The notes under the pieces are model-generated. The model did not search any database. It was given only the letters and a program-made list of their open reading frames with translations, and was not told the DNA's origin. The position numbers and the translations under genes were made by a program. Of a DNA stretch of 64,000 nucleotides, positions 22,402 to 31,810 are shown piece after piece. The stretch covers positions 1,178,001 through 1,242,000 of the forward strand of contig CP137869.1 in NCBI GenBank assembly GCA_034406715.1, given 5' to 3'. Positions within the stretch are counted from its first letter, which is position 1. Each line of letters starts with the position of its first letter. The stretch comes from Rhodotorula mucilaginosa (taxonomy: Eukaryota > Basidiomycota > Microbotryomycetes > Sporidiobolales > Sporidiobolaceae).

Positions 22402-23666
22402 TTAGTCTACGTCGTCGCTTGCGGATGCACCGTCCGCGCCGCTGCCCTCCTTCTCCTCCTGATCATGTTCGCCTTTCCCTTCTTGCACGGGAACCTCGCC
22501 GCCATCATCGTTCTCGAGCGTAAAGCTGACGACGAAGAACGTCTCGCCGGTCCCGCGCTTCTGACACGAGAACACGACCGGTTCGCCGTTCCAGTACTTG
22601 GCGAGCGAGAACGAGAGCCCGCCGGGCAGCGAGACGCTCAGCGTGTCAAAGTTGAGGAACCCGTGCGAAAAGTCGCCGCGGATCAGGTCGGACGGGCCAA
22701 ACTTGGTCGCGGTTCGGTTCGGCGCTTTGGTGAAGTAGGACTGGCGCGCGGAGGGCTTGTCGCGCAGAGAGTCGGCGTCGGCGGCGGGGACGAGCGGCGA
22801 AATGTCTTCGGGGAAGGTATCCGGGACGAATTTCGAGGTCGACCCTTCCGAGGCGGAGGCCTCTTTTGCCGAGAGATATTGCAGAGTCGCAAAAAGCGGA
22901 GACTGTGGGAGCGGCCGGACACGCAAAAGACAGGATCAGCTGGGCTGGCCGATGCAGGCTTTCGAGTTCTTTCCAAGCCCAAACGTACCAAAGCCCACGG
23001 CTTCTCGGCGTACAAGTCACAGTCCATTGACGGGTCGATATATCGCATGAATCGGAGCGCGGCCGAGGTGCCATACTGTGTTTGCAAAAAGCCAAAGTCA
23101 GTCGCATGTCGCGTCGGGAAGACTGCGTCGTTCGGGTCGTACCGGCAAATACTGCGGTTATCGGCGGAGGAGTCAGCAAGCGTGTTCAGGGGGGCTGCTA
23201 TGTACTGGAATGGGTCCATACAGATTTGATTGGCTTTTGCCAGACATTGCCGAAAAGCTGTTGCCCGAGGGGAGGACCGAAGGCCACGAATAATGTGTCA
23301 GTCGCGCAAAGAGCGTAATCCTCGAACACAGCACCGGCAGCCCATCGTGGCACAGGCTTCGCAGAGCTGATCATGCAGGCGATCCCGGGGGGCGCGACTG
23401 ACCACTTCATCCGCGTTGACCTCGTCCTTCCACCTCCCCTGAAATGAGATGCTCCACGTATCGCCCTCGCCCATGAACGCCTGCTCCGGCTGTCGTGCAT
23501 AGTTGCCCTCCTGCGATTTCGGTCCGCGGTAGTCCTTGAGGCGGACCGCGACGTCGCCCTCAAAGTGAGGCCCGTCGATGTGGATCGGGGTTCGGTTCAC
23601 GTCGACGGGCGAGAGGGCGTCGAGTGACGGGCCGGCGCGACAGATGATGCGAGGCGCGGTGGTCAT
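22402..23666 (-). CDS. DUF1769-family fungal protein
   Basis: Minus-strand exons 23403-23666, 23222-23257 (36 nt), 22989-23075 and 22402-22902 give 295 aa. The family features are present in order: RAGPSLDALSPVDVNRTPIH, FEGDVAVRLKDYRG, WSISFQGRWK, EVLFGNVWQKPIKS, YGTSAALRFMRYIDPSMDC and DLYAEKPWALSPLFATLQYL. The conserved FGN block lies on the 36-nt exon, which confirms the splicing. The C-terminus is acidic and probably disordered. This family is widespread in fungi and its biochemical role is not something I can state. Start chosen at the first ATG before the conserved RAGPSLD block. Confidence 0.82.
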
Positions 23667-23948
23667 GGTCGTTTTGCGTTTCCCTTGCCTCGCTGCTATA
23701 GTTCTGAGAGGTTTGGCGAGAGTGAAAGCGAGCGATCGATGACGCGCTCCCTTGGGGCGAAGAGCAAAAGACAGGGGGCGACTCGCACGGATGCACGTGA
23801 AAGCAGGCCACACGAGAAGAGTAACGCGTACGGGGGAACTGGCATCTATGTAAAGCTCAAACACGGACAAGCGAGGGACTACTCCAGAACACACGAAGCA
23901 CAAGCACTAAACGGAAAGAGGGGGCACTAAGCAGCAGCAGCAGCAGAT

Positions 23949-25350
23949 CTACTGCTTCGAGGTCGTCGTCTTGTCCTCAACTTGCTCAGCCTTGTCGGCC
24001 GCCCTGTGCTGAACCTCCTCGGCGGCGTCGACCGACTCGTTCTTCTTCTTGAGCAAAAAGTTCTGGATCTGTTCGAGGACGGGCGCGAGCTTCTCCTGCG
24101 AGTACGCGAGGACGTTCGAAGCCTTGGTGCCGAGGGGGACGTCTGCGGACAGGTGATCACGTTTGTGAGCGGATGACTTGCCGGACCAGCCATGCAGGTG
24201 CGATCGTCAAGCGAACACGATGGCTGTTAGATGGGCTGCTCGACTCACCATTGCGAGTGATCTCCTTCTTGATGTGCTCGCTCGCCTCGAAGATCCCGTC
24301 AAGGTACGGCTGGGCGGCCTGCTGGGCGTGCGAGGGCTGTGCCCAAGAGGAAAGTCTGTAATGAGTCGTTTGGACCAAGCGACGCCGCTCCGCCCATGAC
24401 TTATACGTAGAGGAACTCTTCACGCACAATGGACTGAGCAGACTTGACGAGCGAGTCGAGCTCGGCGAGGATCGAGTCGAGCGTTTGCTTGAGCGACTCT
24501 TGGTCGTGAGGGACTGTGCAATCGTCCGATATGGCCATCAGCGGTCCATCTCTCGGTTTGTAGAGGGAGCATGGCATGGCCGAAAGCGAGGGGGATTCGG
24601 CGACGCACTCTGCTTCTTGAGGCGCTCTTGGAGGGCAGCGAGCTGCGACTGGCTTTGGTGGATGCGCTGGTGTACCTGCTCGGTCACGGGCGAGATGCGC
24701 TGCGCGGTTCAAGGTAGAGGAGGTGTTGTTCAGCTCGCGAACCTGCTGAAAGCAGAGCAGGCTCGCGCGGGCGAAGCTGTCACTCGTGCCCGGGCTGTAG
24801 CCATGACTCGGGCCAGCAAGCTCACCTGCTGGATTCCCGACTTGAAGTCGGCCGCACGGCCGTAGGCGGCGTCGGCGGGCTGTTTCGCCATCCCGAGCAA
24901 CTCTCCCGTCTCCATCTTGACCTGCGGGACATACTTCTCGACAACGTCGAGCGCCGAGTTGGCGTACCCGTCTGCGAGCTCGAGCGGCAGACGCTTCTGG
25001 AGGGGTTCGAGGCGGTGCAGGATCGAGAGCGAGAGGGCGAGGGTGCGCTCGTACAGGTTGTTGAGGTACGGGCGGCGCTCGACATAGCCGTGCGCGGTCG
25101 CGAGCGTGTCCTTGACGAGCGGGTAGTCCGTGACCTGGAGTAGTCATAACCGAGTCAGTCTCCTTCATCTTCACGTGCCACAACCCTCAACGCCTTGACC
25201 CTGGGAGGTTCAGGACCGCTTGGGAACGTGTTGGGAGCCCAGGACGAGACTTGACTGACTGACCCTGTGCAACGCCGTCTCGTGCTCGGGCGCGACCTTT
25301 TCCGAGCTGGACGGGGTCGTAGACTTTTCAGTAGCAGCAGTGACCGACAT
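23949..25350 (-). CDS. LDP1: Perilipin-like lipid-droplet protein (Ldp1 type)
   Basis: Minus-strand exons 25264-25350, 24826-25134, 24609-24699, 24407-24513, 24249-24336 and 23949-24142 give 291 aa. Fungal perilipins coat lipid droplets and promote triacylglycerol storage; Ldp1 is the main droplet protein of oleaginous Rhodotorula. The conserved N-terminal PAT-like block is RVTDYPLVKDTLATAHGYVE followed by LPLELADGYANSALDVVEKY and a helical, charged middle (KQPADAAYGRAADF, QSQSQLAALQERLKKQ). Amphipathic helices continue through AAQPYLDGIFEASEHIKKEI to the Lys/Glu-rich C-terminus. No membrane segment or presequence. The acceptor of the fifth exon is the least certain (24336 preferred because it keeps phase). 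The symbol is by resemblance. Confidence 0.72.
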
Positions 25351-25830
25351 GACGAGTCCTCGAGGGTGTGGCGAGCGAGAGAGATAAGGGGCGGAAGGGG
25401 AAAGGAGCTTGACTGGGCGGTGACGCGACCCGACGAACGAGGTGGGCACAAAAGGTCAGTGCCCAGAACCGTGGGCGCGTCTCGAGTCGTCTTTGGCACT
25501 CACCGAGTCGATCTGGAGCGACGCCTGTGCTGCCTGTGAGTGGTGAGAGAGAGGAAGAGCGCGCCAAGGAAGAGCGAGTCGCCGTGGAAGATGCGCGTGA
25601 ATTGCCTTCGCATACATTCAGCCCGCTCTCGAGCTGGGTCAGGGTCTGCCGTCGATTCTCCCTGTTCAGACGGCCTTACAAGCAGCCGTACAGACGCTCA
25701 TACACCCAAGACCGAACCTCCGTCGCTCGTGGCGTACAATCAGGGAAACATGCACTGCAACTAGTCCGCAGCAGAAAAACACATGCTCGCCTCCCTTCCC
25801 TCCCCCTCCTCCCCGCGACGAAGTCTGCCT
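25351..25830. other. Intergenic region
   Basis: 480 bp between the perilipin start and the stop of the RRM-MLLE gene, both leftward. Short open frames only; should contain the perilipin promoter. Confidence 0.4.
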
Positions 25831-28121
25831 TTACTGACTCCCCTTGGTAGCGAGTTGCTGAGCGGTCAAGATGACTTTCTCCCGCAACACCGCCGGGTAG
25901 TGCATCAACTCGGCGAGCGCGCCCAAGTCGTCCTCCGCGTCGAGGAGCTCGATCGTGATGCGCGACTGCGAGTCGAGACGCATGCCGAGGTTCATGAGTG
26001 ACATTAGGTACGCATCGCAAGGAGAAGGGCGAGGCAACGCACCGCGCCTTTCAGCCCTTGCTCCCTCCCGATCGCTTTCACCACCCGGAACAGCCTCTCG
26101 CCCAACTTTTGCTTCACCTCGCTCGCCGGCTTGCCCTCGAGCGTACCCATGAAAGTGCGAGTCGCGGTAACGTCTCCCGTCGCGGGGACGGCGAGGTCAA
26201 AGCGCTTGATGAGGGCGGGCAGGAGCGGGACGATTCGACTGCTGGACCAGGTGGCGAGGTCGACCAGGCGACCTGGGAGCGTCGCCGCGGTCGCGATCTC
26301 TTCTCCGGGTCCGGTCTTGGGGACTGCACGGCCAAAGTCGCGTCAGTCCAGCAAGCCGCGCGTACGAAGCCTCTCGGGTGCGCTCTCCAGGGCGCGATCT
26401 GGAATGAGCACCCCGCAGAGGCACTCACGCTGGCGAGCGAACAGGAAAGACTCACCGAGGCATTCATCGCCGCCGCCCTTTTCTTCCTCCTCCTCCGTAC
26501 CAACAATGACCAGAGCATCCTGCACTTTGCTCAGCAAAAAGTCCGAGTTGAAGAGGCACATCGCGCGGTCCCGTTTCGGCAGCTGCGGGAAGGTGCATGC
26601 ATCGCCGGAAACTCGTTATCTTCATCAAGCTCGGGAACGTGTCCCCACAGCGAGCTTAGAGAGCACTGACCTCGTACAGCAATGCGAGGACCTTGTCGCG
26701 GGTCGCAGCGTCCGGAACCAGGACAGTGACCTGGTCCGCCAAACGCTCACGTTCGCTTTTTGGGCGCTCCTGCTACCGCGAACAGGCTGCATCCGCGTCA
26801 GCTCAGAGCTCGTACACCCTACCGAATACTACAAAAGAAATTCGACGCACAGGCTGCGACGCTGCGGAGCGGGCGTGGCGTGAGCTTTCGAGAGAGCGGT
26901 CCGACTGCCAGTAAAGACTCTGGTTCAGTTCCGCCCGGGGCATACAGTTTCTGCGACACTCTCGCAGAGTCACTCACCGTTCCGGTAGCTTGAGGAGTCC
27001 CGAGACTGAGCTTTTCCAGGAGGGTCCGAGCCGCGGCGGGAGAGCTGCCGTCGTCGCCACTGCTGATTCCCGACTTTGCAGCTCCGCGGCTCGACGCCGC
27101 CCCGCCATCGTCCGCCCACTTGGACTTGCTCGTACTCGGGGGCTGGACAGGGCGTACACTTATTTGCGAACCGCTTGCACTTGCTGGCGATGAGAGCCCG
27201 AGTCCGAGCAGAGCGGCCGATTTCCGTTCAAGTGGCGACGGCGTTTCAGGCGACGAAGAGGGACGCCAGAACTCGGTCGGCGAAGTAGTCCTCGGAGCTG
27301 ATCCACTGGAAGGGGGAGACTGGGACTGGAGAGGGCTGTTGCCCCGGCGCATGGACCCCTTTGCGCCCCCGCCGCCCCGTTTCGGATCGTACACCTGAAC
27401 CGCAATATTCTGTCCCTTGACTTCGAGAAAGTGCAATCCGATCCGAGCTTCCGCTGCATGCTCCTCTTCGTAATAAATGACGAGGGCCCGGCCGGTAAAA
27501 GTCGGAAGGCCGCTGCTGGGGTGGGGGGTGAAGAGCAGCTGGATCGAGTGCACGGCGCCGAAAGGGCGGGCGAGGTCGTACAACTCGGAAGGGGTGAAGC
27601 GCTGCGGAAGGTGCTTCACGATGAGGCACTGGGCGGTAGGGACCGGGTCGAGAGAGGCGTCGCTGCCGGGGATGATGGAGAGCTGGAGCGAGCCGGGATG
27701 AGCACCGACGCGGGCGTTGTTGCACGTCGCATAAGCCTTTTCGGCCCGGTCGAGCGATTCAAACTCGATTTTGCCGAGAAGAGGAGCAGTACCTGAAAGT
27801 CCTCTGCCAAAACCGTCAGCCCGCTGCGCTGGAGACTGTGAGAAGTAAACCTCGAGCTGCATGGATAAGAGCGACTTGCCGTCTTTCGGGTCCCGCTCAA
27901 GGTGCAATCGGACTCGGAGGCAGTCTCGAAGGACATGCACGATCTCGGTATCTCTCACGGCGCTGGGTAATCCCGAGATGTAGAGTTCCGATTTCGTCAG
28001 GTATGGATGCGGAGGTGGTGGTGGTGGTGGCGGCGAAGCGGGTTCAGTCGCCCTGGTCGCGCGGGTGGGGCGGGCCCTGTCAGTTTTGAGCAGAGATGTA
28101 TGAGACGTGTACCACTCACAT
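25831..28121 (-). CDS. RNA-binding protein with two RRMs and a C-terminal MLLE (PABC) domain
   Basis: Minus-strand exons 28120-28121 (AT of the ATG), 26978-28076, 26671-26769, 26456-26582, 26043-26323 and 25831-25965 give 580 aa. After an Ala/Thr and poly-Pro leader, RRM1 has ELYISGLPSAVRDTEIV with LGKIEFES, and RRM2 has CLIVKHLPQRFTPSELYDLA with GRALVIYYEEE. A Ser/Pro-rich linker follows. The C-terminus KLGERLFRVVKAIGREQG then RITIELLDAEDDLGALAELM fits an MLLE peptide-binding domain as in poly(A)-binding protein. The layout recalls the endosomal mRNA carrier Rrm4 of Ustilago, but with two RRMs and one clear MLLE; orthology is unproven. An intron splits the start codon: AT is followed by GTGAGT, and the next exon begins with G. 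Confidence 0.8.
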
Positions 28122-28478
28122 TGTGAGCTGCCGGCGCAAGAGAGCGTGTGAATGGTGGAAGGGGAAAGAGTTCGTGCGGAATTTAGCCGACTCCACAGGA
28201 GGTGCGTGCGCCCCATCCCTCCCCCATTGGATGCATCCATACCGGGTGGGGTTCTGATTTCACGGCAGCACAGTGTTTTCAGTATGGAGCGCGGATCTCA
28301 AAGCCGGACGGCCAGAGTTTGGACTGATGATTTCGGTTGACAGACCATCTCGCTCCCATTTTCGCCGCCCTGCATTTCTCTCGTAGTCTCCTGCAGCTGT
28401 AAGAAACGGCACAATTCGGCCCGTCGGAAGAAGTCTCGTCGAGGAGTAGGGGACGATCAGCTTGCCCTCTCAAATTGT
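28122..28478. other. Intergenic region
   Basis: 357 bp between the RRM-MLLE start exon and the DNAJC17 stop, both leftward. No gene seen. The 5' leader of the RRM-MLLE gene must begin here. Confidence 0.4.
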
Positions 28479-29675
28479 CTACGTGGCGGCACCTTCCTCC
28501 TCGTCCTGTCTCCGCATCTCGTCCATGAGTCGTTCCCGTTCCCGTTCACGTTGTCGCAATTTCGCCAGGACGGCGTCCTCGTTCGCGCTGACAGGGGTCG
28601 TTTTCTGCGTGGTCGAACAAAGATCGAACTCATCAGCGGGGCCTGAAAGTCGGACATGTCCAACCCGCCACTGAAGGGCGTGAGATGAGTGCAACCACGC
28701 ACCGGAATTGGTTGGGGATCAGGTGAAGCGGCAGCAACAGGCGGAGCTGGATTCGTACTCGCTCCTCCCAGGGCAGCGGGCGGCTGCCCCGCCGCCCAAT
28801 CGACCTCGAACCCTCTCCACATCCCGTCCGGATCCGCCGCCTTGCCCTTGACAGCCCTCACCGCCGCCTTCAACGACCTGAACGCAACCACTCCCGACCC
28901 GAACTTGCCCTTGCTCGGTTGCGCGAGCGTCTTGGACGAGAGGACGACCGAGTCGAGGTCGGGATCGTGAGGGGCCAGGGCGGTCCGGAAAAAGGTCGTG
29001 AGGGCTTCCACGGAACCGAGAGAGGGGTGGATGGATTTCTGCCATTTGACTTTGAGGGTCTTGTCGAGCGGTCCGAGTTCGACCACGCCGGCGGGTCCTC
29101 CGCCGTTCGCCGCCGCCGCTCCTCCTTCTCGCGCTCGCCGCCGTTCGTCCCGTTCCGCTTCCTCCTGTTGTCGAGCCTGTTCGCCCGCATTTGCCTCATT
29201 CATCTTCATCTCGCGCAACCTTCTCCCTTCCTCCTTGAGCCTCTCGAGCTCTTGCCGTTTCCGCTGCGCCTCGGTCGCTTCCCCCGCTTTCTGTTTCTTG
29301 AACTCGCGTTCTCGCGCTTCGAGGTCTTCGGCGAGGGCTTTCCGTTTGTTGTCCAAGGCGGCGAAGCGGGCTTTGCGGGCGTTGCGGGCGGTGAGGAGGG
29401 CGTCGAACGAGGCGCGCTGGGTTGGATCGGAGAGAACGTCGGCTGCGATCGAGAGCTCGTGGAAGAGGGCGGCAGCTTGGGGGTCATCGGGGTTCTGTCA
29501 TACTTGGTCAGTCAGCGAGTGTATCCGCCTCCTCCGTCTGGTTCACCACTGCCTGACTCACTCGATCGGGATGGACTTTGAGCGACTTTTGTCGGTACGC
29601 CTTTCGGATCTCTGCGCTGGTTGCGGTCGCTTCGATTCCGAGCAGGGCATAGTAGTCGACGTCTTCTGTGGCCAT
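28479..29675 (-). CDS. Spliceosomal J-domain protein, DNAJC17/Cwf23 type
   Basis: Minus-strand exons 29562-29675, 28703-29494 and 28479-28604 give 343 aa. The J domain occupies residues 1-75: VDYYALLGIEATATSAEIRK, then KVHPDR at the first intron (HPD motif intact) and AADVLSDPTQRASFDALL. A long charged coiled coil follows (QRKRQELERLKEEGRRLREM). An RRM-like domain lies at ~195-275 (LKVKWQKSIHPSLGSVEALT, GKFGSGVVAFRSLKAAVRAV). The C-terminus is basic/acidic helix (LRQRERERERLMDEMRRQDE). J plus coiled coil plus RRM is the layout of DNAJC17 and fission-yeast Cwf23, which associate with the spliceosome. Head-to-head with MAM33. Confidence 0.88.
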
Positions 29676-29948
29676 CCTCGCACTCGTTCGCTCGTTCGCT
29701 AGGTCGGTTGCTGAGAGGGCTGGCAGCGGCGTGTTGAGCGAGGCGGTGAAAGTGTGGCCGGGTCGAGCGAAGCGGTGGCAGGTCCAAGAGGTGCAGCGCG
29801 TGCTAGCCGATCTGGCCTTGTTCAATCTCTGTGTGCAGTCAATACAGCCTCGCCAGGTCTGAGCGTAGCGAGAGCAAGTCCGAGGTCAAACTTCATCAGT
29901 TCGAGTCGACCAGCAGCTCTTCGCATCCCACCACTCATCCGCAAAGTC
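29676..29948. promoter_or_regulatory. Bidirectional promoter between the DNAJC17-like gene and MAM33
   Basis: 273 bp separate the two divergent start codons. It must serve both genes. No element could be named. Confidence 0.5.
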
Positions 29949-31197
29949 ATGCTGTCCCGTACGCTCTGCCGCGCTGCCACCGCCGCGGTCCGACCCGCTC
30001 TCGCCCGCGCAGCTGTCCGCCCCGCCGCCGCACGAGCGCTGCCTTCGACTCTCCGAACCTTCTCGACCTCGTTCGCCCGCTTCGAGCCCAGTCAGTCCCC
30101 TGTCTCTACCCCGTAGTCGTCACAGCAAACTGACGAGTCTTTCATCACGGCAGCCGCATTGAGCACCAAGCTCGGCGAGGAGCTCCAGTTCGAACGCGAC
30201 AATGCCGACCTCGCCGCCGAGCCCGACTTTCTTGCCGCGTTCAAGGCAGAGGGCGTCTGGAAGGCGAGTCGACACTTCTGCATTGTCAACTTCCGACGAA
30301 GAGCGGGCTGACGATTCCCGCGGTGCAGGTTGTCGACGAGGAGGGTTCGGACGAGATTGTTCTCACTCGCACGTTCGGAAGCGAACAGTGCGTTCTCCAG
30401 AATTCCCTCTCGACTGATTCCTGGCAGCGTTCGGAAAGGCTGAGACACACCCGCCCGCCGCTGCCTCCAGGATCCGCCTGATCTTTTCCATCTCGGACCT
30501 CGACGCCGAGCAGGACTTGCCCGAGGCGTTCCAGGACGAGGAAGCCGCCGACGCTGGATCCGGCGGACTCGGCGACGAGGCGGTCGGCGCGTCCGAGACG
30601 AGCTTCCCCGTCGAGACGAGCATCACCATCACCAAGCCGAGCGGCGGAGCCATGACCATCGACGCGATCGCGCAGGGTGAGCACCGACATTCACCCCTGG
30701 AGCTACTGACTGTTCCCGGGCGCGCGCGCGGATCCTGATGACTCACATTCTCTCACGTATGCCTGCAGACGGTCTGTTTACGATCAACAACATTGCGTTC
30801 TACCCGGACGCGGACCTCGCTCTCGGCATGAGCTCCGAGGACGACTGGAAGCGCCAGGGTCTCTACATGGGCCCGGCCGTGAGTTCACTCTCCCTCCCCC
30901 GCAGCGCCCGAATCATTGGCTGACCCTTCCCCGGTCCTTGGTGGCAGTTTGACAACCTCGACGAGGGTGTCCAGTCCGAGTTTGAGACGTACCTCGAGGA
31001 GCGCGGCGTCAACTCGGCGCTGGCGCTCTTTATCCCGGACCTCGCCGAATGGAAGGAGCAGAAGTGCGTTTCCACATCTCGAGCTTTCGCGCGACAAGGT
31101 CTCCTTGCTCGAGGCGTTTACTGACACGGGTTGTCTGCCTTGTGACAGGGAGTACGTCCGGTGGCTCGAGGGCACCAAGACCTTCCTTGAGCAGTAG
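29949..31197 (+). CDS. MAM33: Mitochondrial acidic matrix protein p32/Mam33
   Basis: Seven exons, 29949-30090, 30154-30263, 30329-30387, 30471-30676, 30769-30878, 30948-31063 and 31149-31197, give 263 aa, normal for the family. The p32/gC1qBP/Mam33 proteins form acidic doughnut-shaped trimers in the mitochondrial matrix. The first ~45 residues are rich in Arg, Ala and Ser (MLSRTLCRAATAAVRPALAR), a clear presequence. The mature part is acidic: ALSTKLGEELQFERDNADLA, SDLDAEQDLPEAFQDEEAAD, and the conserved C-terminus NLDEGVQSEFETYLEERGVN with EYVRWLEGTKTFLE. Intron 2 uses a GC donor (gcgagt at 30264); phase and the family sequence require it. Confidence 0.92.
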
Positions 31198-31810
31198 ATG
31201 TCGCATTCTTCCCTTCCCTTCCCTTGACTTTAAGAGAATTGAGAATCGGTGTAGACGGTAGACCTTAACCTGTGCGAGAGAGGGCTCCAGCTGGCGGCGG
31301 GAAGAGCCGGAGTTTGTCGTTGACGCGCGCGAAACGAAACCAGGTCGACCGGCTCACTCACCCTAGTCGCTCGTTTCTGACGCGCCCTGCTTGCTGTGTT
31401 TGCTCGTACAGTACAGTCAATACCTTCCAGTCTCTTCCCTACCACTACGCTGCGCTCCCCCCCGTTCCCGGGCTACAGCCAACGCCCGTCGCGTCTCTCT
31501 CCGGTTGGACAAGCGCGACCGACTCTCGACACCCGCGCTCGCCTCGCAGCATCGCCCCCAGGCCGGCGTACGAGGATCCACAGCAGTCGGACATCGCAAA
31601 AGGCGCCAGTCCGACCTGCCGCCTGCACTCGCGACTGCCTCGAGAGCCGAGTCGACGCGCTCACATTCCGGGTGGATCGTTCAACTTTTCGCCCCCCGAG
31701 TTCACTCCCGGCCTCCGCATCGCCATAGGGGCTCCGTGCGCGTCTAGAAACCGAGTCGTACAGACTCTTGAACGCGTAACGACGAGCTCGCGCGCTTCGC
31801 CCGGAACAGA
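31198..31810. other. Intergenic region and likely long 5' leader of the kinase gene
   Basis: 613 bp between MAM33 and the next kinase start. It contains open frames in all plus-strand frames but none with protein-like character. It may be a long untranslated leader. Confidence 0.4.

Noticed and set aside
27360-27840. Possible intron inside RRM1 of the RRM-MLLE gene
   Set aside because: Candidate GTTTAC donor and TTTCAG acceptor do not match in phase, and the exon is open and RRM-like throughout.
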